Positions 30,133-40,840 of a stretch of 40,961 nt of DNA are shown piece after piece. Both the position numbers and the translations under genes were made by a program. The stretch comes from Nymphaea colorata. Its lineage: Eukaryota; Streptophyta; Magnoliopsida; Nymphaeales; Nymphaeaceae. Numbering within the stretch: position 1 is the stretch's first letter; the number at the start of each line of letters is the position of its first letter. The notes beneath the pieces are model-generated. The model was not told the origin of the DNA, did no database searches, and saw only the letters and a list, made by a program, of their open reading frames with translations. The stretch is from NCBI RefSeq assembly GCF_008831285.2, contig NW_022204526.1, positions 1 through 40,961 of the forward strand, read 5' to 3'.

Positions 30133-31272
30133 ATGAACTCGTAGCAGTTCAATTTGCTTCTAAACAAACTGGAAAAATTGCAGAAGGAAAGGGAAAAGGA
30201 AGAAGTAGGCCCGCCCCTCCGCACGGATCCAGAACGTGGGCAATCCAAATCCAAACGACCACCCCAGCAAAGTCGTTATCCTAATGATATTTCAAAATAT
30301 GAAGTAACGGAAACGCTAGGCGCCGGCACTTTCGGACGAGTGAAACAAATCCTCGGACCCTCCAAGTAGGTACTGGCTCTGAAGCAAATCTCCAAGTCCC
30401 ACATCATAAACCTAAAACAAGTGGAGCACATCAAGCTGGAAAAAAAGATACTGACCGAGCTCAACCATCCCTTCATATATTCGCTCAAGACTGCCTTTCA
30501 GGACGATACCTTCATCTACATGATTTTTTAGTTTTGCTCCGGAGGGTAGCTTTTCAACCGTCTCAGAAAGGACGGCCGTTTTAGCAACGATGTCGCAATG
30601 TTCTACATCTGTGAAATTCTTTTGGCTATCTGCTACATGCACGAAAAAAACATTGTCTACCGCGATCTCAAACCCGAAAATTTGCTCATCGACCGCGAAG
30701 GACACATGAAAATCGCTGATTTCGGCTTCGCTAAAAAATTAACGAACGATCGAACCTTTACCCTCTGCGGAACGCCTTAGTATTTAGCTCCGGAGATCAT
30801 AATGGGGTCGAAGGAAGGGTATGGGAAGAGTGCAGACTGGTGGGCGCTTGGCATTCTCGTATACGAATTACTAACTGGGTATCTTTTCACTAAAATAGCC
30901 ATCCTCCCTTCTACGACATGAAACCGCTTGGCATTTACCAGAAGATTTGAAGGGAATTATCGAGTTCCCAGCCTTTCTAAGCCTAAGATCAAAGGATCTG
31001 ATTCGCAAGCTCTTAAACCCATAAGTCAAGTATAGACTGGGGGTGGCCGACGTACAGAGTTTTTAAGTCAGAACGGTCTTTCGATTAAAAATCACAAGTG
31101 GTTCAGAGGAGTAGATTGGTAGGCAGTCTTCTAGCGTCGCATCCCTGCCCCGTGGGTGCCTTATCTTCGCAGCGATATGGACATATGTTGGTTCGACAAG
31201 ATCCCAGAAACCCCCCGAAACCAAAACGACCCGATTACCGAGTAATAGCAGAAGCTCTTTGCTGATTTTTGA
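30133..31272 (+). CDS. AGC-family Ser/Thr kinase, PKA/PKG catalytic type
   Basis: A Lys/Glu-rich N-terminal helix is followed by a full kinase domain: Gly loop [12 protein letters not shown] Lys in [21 protein letters not shown] (YRD as in PKA), DFGFAKK, activation loop [34 protein letters not shown]. The AGC tail reads [20 protein letters not shown], then NQNDPITEE and the terminal FADF (FxxF motif). TAG codons at 30529, 30547 and 30778 are the conserved Glu of FEFC, GGELF and GTPEYLAPE. A 20-nt intron lies at 30879-30898. One base is missing near 30946 and near 31065; the product is 373 aa. No cyclic-nucleotide-binding domain is present, favouring PKA catalytic subunit over PKG. It ends at TGA 31270-31272. 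Confidence 0.95.
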
Positions 31273-31365
31273 TGCAGTGTTCTATCGTTCTGTCCTGTTT
31301 GTAGGCCATATGGTCCAAGGTTATAGTTGGGATTAATTACATAATACATTGATAGTCGGATAAGG

Positions 31366-32014
31366 ATGGGTAGCATTTGTACAAATAACTACGAGAAGGA
31401 GGAGGGTACTGAGACTGTGGATACGCACAAAAACTCAGTTCAGCTGCAGGTGAGTCTGGGCTAGTCGTGCTCCGTGAACTTGATCTTGGGTAAGAAGTAA
31501 GATAATAAGGACACTACAGGCAGCATCGCTCTGAGAGTCTATTCGTCATCACCTAGTTCAAGAACATCCAGCATTGCGACCCCATTCGGGATTACACCAA
31601 TGATGCCGATAAGACCATAGAAATCATCACCAATATGCGCAGTAAGGTCCTTTCTACGCAGAAACTTTCTACAAGGCTGTGGTTACCAAGAGCTGTCCCT
31701 ACAAGAAGCTGCTGCTCTGCGTGCTTCCCCACTACAAGTCGGAATAGAGTCAGGAATACCAGCAACAGTTTAAAAACGTGATCAGGGAGATGCTGTAGAA
31801 CACCAAATAGGCCACTCTGGAGTTGATCAACACTATTGAGGGGATACATACCTTGCCGAACCAGCTAATTTTGGATATTTTCCTGCAGGAGCTTCTTATG
31901 TTGAAAACGCCGTTCAAGCTTCACCTCATCACCACCGAGAAGAAGATGATGAACATGTATAAATACTAGCTTCTCAAGACATAGGCGTGCACTATCAGGT
32001 ATAATAACGAATGA
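31366..32014 (+). CDS. Predicted N-myristoylated protein, 209 aa
   Basis: Begins MGSICTNNYEKE: Gly2 with Ser3 and Cys5 suits N-myristoylation plus palmitoylation. The body reads SCSVNLILGHYRQHRSESLF, VITEFKNIQHCDPIRDYTND, ETFYKAVVTKSCPYKKLLLC, FKNVIREMLENTKEATLELI and FLQELLMLKTPFKLHLITTE. A 20-nt intron lies at 31490-31509 and one base (G) is missing near 31652; this gives 209 aa up to TGA 32012-32014. I do not recognise the family. It follows the AGC kinase on the same strand with 93 bp between, and a membrane-anchored signalling role is only inferred. Confidence 0.65.
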
Positions 32015-32302
32015 TTTCTTGATTTGATTTTATACTCAATTCGCAATTTACTGTACCTTTTTCCTTTCAGTGCAAAGAAGGCAAAAATTACCATTTATTC
32101 ATGATGTTATGATTCATTGATAAAATATTGGCATTTATAAATATATCACCTATCAGCTATAATCAATCGTAAAATAAACTGGGCCATTTTATGATTGAGC
32201 CTTATTTCCCATCAACTGAAAGCGATGCCTCATGAGAGAAGTTTTAGCCGTTCGCATATTTACTGTTTTTATAAATTCTATTTTGATTATTCTTTTTTGC
32301 AA
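32015..32302. other. Spacer upstream of USP32-like gene
   Basis: AT-rich 288-bp spacer. An upstream ATG frame from 32232 overlaps the USP32-like start but has no conserved content. No RNA gene seen. Confidence 0.5.
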
Positions 32303-35300
32303 ATGGGAAACGAATGTATGGCCACAACTCCCAACCAAAAATACAGTACTAATCATTCCACATAGGCAACCTCCTCAAATAGGTCAAGGTATCAGAACTC
32401 AAAGACCTCTGGCAAACGGTCAAGATCTACAAGCTGAAAAAACTATATGATGCAGTAGCCACTGGACACCCCTCCAACCGCAAGTCCCTTCACCTTGAAT
32501 TCGAAGGATTCAAGCAGCTCTTCCCGGAGCTCGAAAGCTACCCCGAACAACAAGTGCACAGACTTTATGAAATCTTCGATTTCTAAAATAGCGGAAGAGT
32601 GGACTGGAGCAGCTTTTTTTCCATGGTCACCATCCTGTATTTCGGATCGTAGAGAGCCTTAGCCCTCATCATGTTCATGATGTTCGACCACTCTTTAGAC
32701 CTAAAGCTCGACAATCCCTACCTCAAGCTCATGCTATAGACAAATGAGCAATTTTTGAGGCCCGCAGAGACAGGAGAGATTCAGGAAGCCAGCGAAATAT
32801 ACCATCACTTGATGAGCGAGGAAGGCTTTTCCGTGCATGTATGGCTCAGACAGGCACCCAAAATCATGGATTTCTCTAAATTTAGAAAAATGTTCAATAT
32901 CTTCATGGAAGAAAGAATGGAAAAAGAACTTGTCAGAAGCTTCTACTCGTGGAATTAAATCTACGATGCAGAGAAAGAAAAATATGTTGGATATCTGATA
33001 AACCTGAAGTGGTTTGAGAGCTGGAGACTCTATATCTCACACCAGTATAACATCAACATCGATATATATTCCTTGAACAAATCACCAATAAAAACGGTCA
33101 AGACATGCAAAAAAACATTCAATCGCCTTCAAACAGTCAAACTAGGAATCGATACGTCCCGAGTGCTTCACGGCTGCCGCTATATTTAGATCGGGCCAAA
33201 TAAAGAACTCAATATGAAGAATATCGACTGCGTCCATAACCACCTCGGTGAGAAGCCAAGATAAATCACCAATGGCCAGCTCGAGGGAGAATTCGAAGAA
33301 GTTTTGAGAGAAGGAGTCAGCGAAAATATGGATTATGTCATTGTCTCTTAAAAAGTTTGGAACTACCTCAAGGCCATCTATGATGGTTTTCCAGAGTTTA
33401 GAAGGACAGGATTCGATACTGTTGAGCTTTACCCCAAAATAGTGAAAACCTACTTTTCACTTTTCAAAGGCACATTGATTACTCAGCTGAAGTTATCAGA
33501 TAAGTCTCAGCCTATCTGGCAGTTGATCAATTACTGACAAAATCATGCGAAATCCCATAGGAGGATTTAAAGGATAAGATTATCTACTTCAAAACGATAG
33601 GCATGCAGAAATGGAGCAACTGTAAGACCACTCATACCTCTTCACGGAATTATCATCTCAAGTCTTAATTTTCCTTGTCTGCATCTCAAAGGAGTAGAAG
33701 TAAGCCTTCCAAAGGTCTCATCAAAAACAGCCAAAAGACGTTCTTGAAGTCAATCTTGGAGATTACGTTGTCTACCATGGTCCTCTTGCAGAGTAAAAGA
33801 CTGCAGTTTTCATGGGTAAGAGTACTGAAGGCAAGTATATTCTTCACTTTGCTGGAGAATCCTACATGAACGATATCTGTCTCATTGAAGTTGATATGCT
33901 TAAGTACTGCAAACTGTCTTCGAAACTGGAACAAATTGAAGGAGGACAAAAGAGAAGCAGCCATAGCAACCTTATTGGCCTTCCCAACGGTCCTGGCCTC
34001 GGATTCATCAACTCAGTCATTCAAACATTTATGAATGCAAAGGACATAAAGAAGCAATTGATCATGCTGGACCATAACAGGACCGACAAGCTCATCTATT
34101 GCATTGCTCGAATCCACAACCTATTAGTAAAGCAGGTCAAAATCGAATCGATGGACATCAAAGAGCTGGTGGACATATATCTGAGCAAATATACTGATTT
34201 CGAAGTTGGGATGTCATACAATGTAAGCATGTATCTATTTAGCTTATCAACGACTTATATTCAAAGCTTTCGAAAGAGATGAACGATGAAGGCTTGCCAA
34301 ACCTTCTGAAAAACTACGAGCTGACTATATAGAAAAAGGTTGACTGTACGCATTGCAAGGCAAAGACAAACTACCATTAGCAAGTATGGGCTTTGAAAGT
34401 CCCGATCCCTGAAGATAAGATGAGCTACTATGAGGTGACATGGGTGCCAGTCAAGGGCCAAATATGCAAATACAAAGTAATCGTAAAGAGATAAGCTACT
34501 CTTGTACATATCTACCTATTTAGATTGATTTCATGAACGCACTGGAAGCTTAATCGGAGTAAAGAACAAGCCGTACATCCTAGCTGAGGTTTACAGCAAT
34601 GATATCATAAAGAACTATCATACAGCCCAACGAAGTGCCACTTTGATCAACTTGAAGATGAGAGAAACGGACCAGCTGTATGCATATGAGCTTCAAACTG
34701 ACCTTGGAGAGTTTGTGCATCACATTTCAACAACAAAGCCTCTATCGGGTAGGATTAAATCAAAAAAGACATGTTCGTTGATTGCAAGCACTCAGAAAGA
34801 GGATGGATTTTCGGAAAAGTCATGGAGATTTAGTTCCTCCCCTATACTCATAGTAGCATTGTGAAGTTCTTCATAAATTCAACAAAAATGAAAGTTGGGA
34901 AATCAGCTATGATGTTTTTGAGGAGAGCATTGCAAGGTTCCCAAACAGATGCTTTGACAATTGTGAACAATACCATCTGAGACTACAGCAAAGAATATTC
35001 AACTAGGCTTCCAACTCGATGAAGCTGGTCAACATCCCCTTGATTGTTGCCCTTCCAGCGTGGATGAGGTGGAAAGAGTTCTTCTACTTCGTATTCCACC
35101 AGATAAAGAACTTTGTGGCTGACTAGTTTAACTATGTGGTAGAGGGAGAAGCTGAGGGCGAAAAGCATCGTTCTAAGTCGAGGAAGGATACTGGAAACAA
35201 ACCAGATGTCTTCAAGTAGTATAAAAACAGCTCAAAATTCCCTTACAAACTTCATTTGGCTGACTATGAAGGAAGATGCGCCATCTGCTATAAGTTCCTT

Positions 35301-35916
35301 AAGCTGGTCGTCTTCAAGGGATAAAATGACACCTACTGTTAAGGTTGCCAGCTTTCGCAGACAGAACCATTTCTTGGCAAGTAAAGCCAGCCGACCTGCT
35401 GATCTGTGTTGATTGGTTCGGAACTGATAGGTTCAAGGAGAATTTGATCAGCGAAAGCCCCTCATACCTCACTAAGTCGATTGAATCAAAGAAGCAGGAA
35501 GGCAGTCTTGCTAAGTGTCTTGACTTATTGAATGAGCCTTTGCTATGCACTGAGAGGCACTGTGCTGCAACATCTTTTCTGAAAAGAAGGCCATCCAAAA
35601 GATCACCAACACGCCCGACATGCTGACAATCTATCTCTAAAGAATCGTCGAAGAGGAGGATGGTTTTAAGAAGGTAATTAAAAAGCCAATAAAATTCTCA
35701 ACTGATTCTATCACGATCTAAAAGGTCAAATACAAGCTGACGGGAGTTACTTCCATCTAGGGATAGAATCTTAACATCCGTCATAAGACCTACATCTTAA
35801 AAGGCGAATAATAGTGGTACGAATACGATGGCAAGCTGGTCCAAATGGTTCCGTCAAGGTACGTTGAAAAGGTATGCGCCTTTATTCTCCACTACCAAAA
35901 GATAAAGGAAAATTGA
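32303..35916 (+). CDS. USP32-like ubiquitin protease homologue lacking catalytic Cys
   Basis: Layout follows USP32: MG start, EF-hand-like region (VHRLYEIFDFENSGRVDWSS, IMFMMFDHSLDLKL), DUSP domain (WFESWRLYISHQYNINID, VSEKVWNYLKAIYDGF, VELYP), then a USP domain. The Cys box, GLSNLGNTCFMN in USP32, here reads GLPNGPGLGFINSVIQTFMN: the cysteine is Gly. The His box (NIRHKTYILKG) and Asp (WYEYDGK) are still recognisable. A zinc-ribbon pair (DCTHCKAK) and an insert (KNKPYILAEVYSNDIIKN; USP32 EQILLAEVHGSNIKNF) support orthology. Introns are 32346-32365, 34223-34242 and 34504-34523 (20 nt each). Several one-base breaks occur, for example near 33536, 34548, 34760-34900 and 35340. Probably a ubiquitin-binding pseudo-enzyme. 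It ends at TGA 35914-35916. Confidence 0.82.
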
Positions 35917-35971
35917 TTTACTTGATTTAGCTTTTACCTTCAATTATTGTTTATCACATTGTTTAATTTTC

Positions 35972-37124
35972 ATGGATATCGAATCGGGAGAGGAGTCAGG
36001 GGAATACCTGCAGAGCAATCAATCCATAAACAAATTAGTACCCACTATACCACACAGTAAAATCTGAAGTCACTAATCACCGAAATCCTGTTTAATAACA
36101 CCGCATATGATTGCATGCCGATCAACTCATCAATGTCCTCCATCGACAAATCCGTATCCCTCATCGAGGCCATCAATATTTTCATTAGCGAAGATATAGA
36201 GTAGCTTTTGGTATGGGATGAGGGGAATCCAAGTGGATTTGGATGCTTACCACCGTCGACATCATCCGCCTCATCATGCACACTCTCAAATGCATCTCAA
36301 AAAAAGAACCAGTCGGTACGGTATCATCATATAGTCTTCACCAATTTTATTGCGAAACGGGAAGAAGAAGTTGGCCACATCGAAAAGTAAAATTTGCGTC
36401 ATTTAGAGGACAATTGGAGCAAATAATGAGCTAAATCGGAAAGAAGAGCCTTGGATAGATCATCAACGAACTCAACTATGAATCTCATGGCGGCAAAAGC
36501 TATATTCGATTAAAATCTGTGGTAAAATAAGCAAAATTGTCATACATCGTCCTCACCATGATACTCGAAAAAATACACAGGATTCTCATCGAGGACGTAG
36601 ACTCAAGAATGATGATCTCCATCATCAACTTTAAAGATATCCTGCTCTATTTGCTGAGAATCGCCAACTAATCATCCACAGAGGTTTGCTCTAATGTACC
36701 GATTAAGTCCCTAATTGAAGGAAATTGTCTCAAGTAGAGAGTCATCTATAGACATGATAAGCTGGCCACTGCGTTCAAACTCATGACAGAGACTCACAGA
36801 AGTCTTTGGATCAATGTACTGTAGGAAAACAGTCAATTTTGCGGCATGCTTTTCAGAGAAGATTTCCGAGATATTTTGAAAGAGTGGAACTTGCAGCAGA
36901 TATAAATGACAGTTGGCGAGTTTATCGATCTGAAGATTCAAAAGGATCGATCAAAGGTACCAGAATATCGATTTTTCGACCTTTAAGATACCACAAAAGA
37001 GATAATTTGGAAGATAGTCATGAGCAGAAGAAACGCCATTGTATGCGTGGATAAGACTACAAAGCAGGTATATGCGACGATTGGACTGATGTAGCTTTTC
37101 AGTCTGTACGTGCAGGGCTCGTGA
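35972..37124 (+). CDS. CBS-domain protein, AMPK gamma/SNF4-like
   Basis: Four CBS-like units can be followed: NTAYDCMPINSSMSSIDKSV with GMLTTVDIIRLIMHTLKCIS; a second with YIVLTMILEKIHRILIEDVD and INFKDILLYLLRIAN; a third with RHDKLATAFKLMTETHRSLW and GMLFREDFRDILKEW; and a fourth ending RRNAIVCVDKTTKQVYATIG then LMELFSLY. Paired CBS (Bateman) modules bind adenine nucleotides in AMPK gamma, the energy-sensing subunit. A 20-nt intron lies at 36038-36057. One base (G) is missing near 36236; restoring it gives 377 aa, TGA at 37122-37124. Adenine-contacting residues were not checked. Convergent with the WD40 gene, 30 bp apart. Confidence 0.8.
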
Positions 37125-37154
37125 GTATTGATTTGATTGATTGTTTGCTACAAT

Positions 37155-38580
37155 TCATATAGATATCACATTTATGTTGCCCTTAGGGTCTCCAACCACG
37201 ATGTGTGACAATTTTTCACCCTCCTCGATGTGCAGGATCCTCTTTTATAGGTTTTTAGAATGGTAAGCGTGATACCACAAGTTCAGCTTTTCATTTCTGG
37301 AAGCTAGTATTTGTCTATATTTAATCGATTATTACCCTTTTGGATGGCAAGCTTGCAGATTTGCTCAGATGTGATGAAGTATTTATCGACGATGTATTCC
37401 ACTTTATCGGAGATTTAGCTGGCCTGTTTGATCTAGAAGGTTGTGAGATTGAGTTAGAACAAGCTTCGATTAATGCTGAAGAGGCTTTTTCAACTGTTGA
37501 GTCACCAATCACATGTAGCTGTTCACCTAGCCTGAATCTTTGTTAAAGCATCCGAATATTTGCTTTAGGACCAGCTTGCTGTCTTTAATCGAGTATAATC
37601 TCAAAACTCCCTCGCTTGTTCCTACCCATAATGAGTCCTTTTTGACTTAAAAGCAAACAACTTTGTCTGCCTTATCAACCACTTTGAAACTTTTCGTTTC
37701 AGCTGCACCATCAACTAACGATAGCTTTCCCGTTTGTCAAGCAAAGCATAGCATTTTTCCTATGTCGAATAAGTTGCATGCAGGTACTAAATCTTTTTGT
37801 TTGGATGAGTCTTGATGAATTTCAAGATATTAACCTACTTTTACACATGCGATTTTATCTCTTCTAGTTGTTCGGCTGAAAAATCTACGTCCATCATCGG
37901 TCCTTGAGCCTTGTTTACGAATGTATAAATTAAGTTTTTAGTATTTATAAGCCTCAAAGAATAGCTCGTTTCTAATTTTTCTTAAGGATCTTATGTTTCG
38001 TCTCTGCTGTCCTTCTTTTTCTTTATTTTTTTCCTGAAGATTCTCCACTGATGCTTTTATTAAGTCCACCGGCCAGGTTGGCAATATAATTTTTTTTCTT
38101 ATAGTGTGTCTCCCTACACAAGACAAGGATATTTTCCTTGAGAGGAGCATAGCATATCACTTTTCTATGCGATTATATGTAATTCATGATGGCTTGTGTG
38201 ACTTTGACGTTTTGGCAAATGCTGACTTCTGAGTTCAATTTCTTTAGTCCTGAATAGATGTCACCAAGTGATTGCAATTCCTTCTGTCTCATCTCGCATT
38301 TCATACCGTAGTTGAGCATAAACTCGGATTCATCCTCCACCTCATCTAACACCTACAATGCATTCTCATCGTATTTTGAGTTTTATTTGCATCGCTCCAG
38401 TTCCAGGATCCTTTCCTCAAGGTCACTGACTTTTTCATGCAGCTGACGAATTTTATCCGTAGTTTTTGCATAGATCTCGTAGATGATGTCGAATTGGGGC
38501 GGTTGGGGAGGAAAGCGGATTTCTTATTTGGTGAAGTCAAGCTATTATTGGGAGGAAATGCTTTGATAATCCTCACTCAT
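37155..38580 (-). CDS. Coiled-coil plus WD40-repeat protein
   Basis: N-terminus MSEDYQSISSQEELDF and a PPQPPQ stretch are followed by a coiled coil (KIRQLHEKVSDLEERILELE) and a helical region (MKCEMRQKELQSLGDIYSGL). The second half has beta-propeller strands: DKVVCFEVKKDSLWVGTSEG then VLRLYSIKDSKLVLKQIFG, and near the end LNLWYHAYHSKNL and LSHIVVGDPKGNINVISI before TGA 37155-37157. Several frame changes (near 37985, 37880, 37750, 37535 and 37310) interrupt the propeller, so repeat number cannot be counted. A RING-less TRIM-like or vesicle-tethering arrangement is possible; no family assigned. Confidence 0.65.
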
Positions 38581-38841
38581 ATGGGAAGAATGAACGCTCT
38601 TTGCAAGTGATTCTTACATTATTATAATATCAATGATATATCAGCATACAAACTACAAGAAAATCCATCATCGTATTGCGCTTTAATATTCATTAATAGT
38701 AATTGAAATAAAAGGGAAATTTAAGCATTTGACCATTTTATACTGATCAATATAATAATCCATGTTTAGGCTACTGAAATCTATCACATCAGGGCGTTTT
38801 GAATAAGTCGGATTTGAGTAAGTGTAGTAGAAAAAATAAGA
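38581..38841. other. Spacer
   Basis: AT-rich 261-bp interval upstream of the WD40 gene and downstream of the next minus-strand gene. No gene, repeat or RNA is recognised. Confidence 0.5.
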
Positions 38842-40067
38842 TCACCAGATAAGGACTTCTTCAATCTATTCCGCAATCTTTTAGAGTTATTATCTATCGC
38901 CCTCCACCCCCAATTTCAATTCCTTTGGCTCGTCCTCATGGAACAATCCCTCGAATTAGTGCTGAATGCTTAAGGGTTCAGAGTTGTGGTGATGGAGGTG
39001 GGGAGTAGGGGCATGGTACTGTTCATTGCTATTTGGCTAAGGGGCTTAAAGCAGCTTCTTTGGCTTTTTACCCACTGTTGACCTCCATTTTTCACTGAAT
39101 CGTTCCAGTGTGCTCGATGTGGAGGTTAGATTGAACTTTTTTTTAGTACGGCGAACCTCGCTGTTGAATTATACTCCCTTCGATTCGCTGAAGGAGTTTT
39201 TAAGGTCTTTGGAATCCGAAAAAAGTCCAGAAATCTTCTTTTAGTTTGGAATTTTCGGGACTATTTTATGTTCTTCTTCTTTTAGTTTAACGCTATTGGT
39301 GAGGTCTGTCTTGAAGCATTCTTGTGATTATGTGATCATTATCTCCTGACTGATCGGCATGCCAGAAGCTTCTTGTTATCTCCGAGCTCATTGGGCTCGA
39401 AGGAGGCGTTAGACTCGTAGGGTGGGTAGAAAACTTCCTTACTGGCCTTGACTGCAGTGAAGCTGCCTCTATTGATCTTGCTTCGCCAGTCCAGTAGCTT
39501 CACAGTGTCTTCTATGGTGTTTATGTTGCTTACACGCTACCAGTCTCGCATTTCCGTTTCGATCATGGCGAGAAAGCCAAGCACGAACTATCGTTATCCC
39601 TCGACGCCCTCCTTAAGGGGGATCATTGGCGTGTTAGAAAATATATCTTCGTTGATCCATACTCTGATGGTTCTGCGCTACATGAAGATCATCTGTGCGG
39701 TTGTCCGAAAAAAGCCGTAGATACTGGTGAGTGCGGTAAAGCTTTTGAATATTTTGAGTAGTTGTTCGTAGGGGTTTCCCAATTGCGCGGAGTTAAGACG
39801 TTTAAAGAAACTCTTGCCGAATCTGGGTGCTTGAATGAGGAGCCATCTTTTGGAGTAGTGTACGACCTCGATGATGGGTACATCAGCTCCTGCGATATGC
39901 CTGCGGGCGGCGTAGGATTCGGCGAGGGCTTCGGGTGGGTTGAAGAGTGACTTTTTGAGGCAGAATTGCTTGAGGTCGAGAGTGATGAGGGGGTTGCTGT
40001 GCAAATTAGAGAAACTTTGAGAATAATTACTAATGCAATCTCTATGAGAAGTTCTCTTATGAAGCAT
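38842..40067 (-). CDS. Conserved-looking protein of unknown function, about 408 aa
   Basis: From ATG 40067 one frame runs cleanly for about 245 codons: DLKQFCLKKSLFNPPEALAE, VPIIEVVHYSKRWLLIQAPR, RTIRVWINEDIFSNTPMIPL, REFVLGFLAMIETEMRDWER and TVKLLDWRSKINRGSFTAVK. After one missing base near 39365 it continues as a Ser/Lys/Glu-rich tail with KKISGLFSDSKDLKNSFSES, a His-rich spot (HLHHH) and acidic EGDREELEKIAEEIEEVLIW, ending at TGA 38842-38844. It looks like a globular N-terminal domain with a disordered C-terminus. I could not place it in a family. It is the last firm gene before the right telomere. Confidence 0.7.
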
Positions 40068-40458
40068 TTTTGGTCCTTATCCTGCTTTTTACAATTTATT
40101 TAATGTATTATACGATCAAACTTAAAAAAAATGATTATCAAACCCATGAACACACAGCCCATCCCCGCCGCCCATCCTAAATAATCAATCCCTTTACCCC
40201 AACCACGATAGCGGTTATTTTTATGCGCAAAGAGGTAGTTTTTGGGTCAAAGTGGATCATTTTTCTGATCAAATACCTAACTTAATTTTCTGATGATTAT
40301 AATTATAAATAAAAAAAGCTATTTGAAATGATTTTCATTCATATGGGCCCAGCTGCTTTAATTATCATTTTCAACATTGATTACCCAATTATAAAAAAGC
40401 AGCGAAGTAACTTTTCAAACTAAACCGTATGTAGGCTTCAAAAGGACCGTCGTTGAAT
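40068..40458. other. Subtelomeric spacer
   Basis: AT-rich sequence with a short plus frame (ATG 40131, 46 codons, Pro-rich, MIIKPMNTQPIPAAHPK) that I do not trust. Nothing else stands out. Confidence 0.45.
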
Positions 40459-40720
40459 TCAAATCAAAGCTAGTTTTGAATATTTAGACGCGGAAATTGA
40501 ATACTTGTTTTCATTGATATTCCTTTGCTGCGGTTGAGGAGGAATTGTGGATGTTTCATGAACGTGGGACTTGCTTTTGAGATGTTGATAATCCTCTCTT
40601 TTTTATTTATGGTAAGGGAGGAAGATATTTTGAGGGTGGGGTATTGCTGGGTAGCCACTTAACTGCTTTTCGTATAATGAGTTATAATTAAACTAGATCC
40701 CGTATCAGCATCATCAAATT
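40459..40720 (-). CDS. Possible subtelomeric small gene
   Basis: A TGA-free minus frame ending at TGA 40459-40461 reads SLYEKQLSGYPAIPHPQNIF, LPYHKEKREDYQHLKSKSHV and TIPPQPQQRNINENKYSISA. The composition is protein-like (Tyr, Pro, Gln, Lys), but no start ATG is in frame, so a 5' exon or frame break is needed. An overlapping frame (TLKISSSLTINKKERIINIS) is also open. Weak support. Confidence 0.3.
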
Positions 40721-40840
40721 AATAACTTCAGGGTTTTATTCATAAAAAGATTGCATTTGAACAAAAAATCACTTCAAATTAAGGTAAGGACCAAAGTAAT
40801 TATCCACGTTTATCTTAATTCAATAAATTAACTTTGATAG

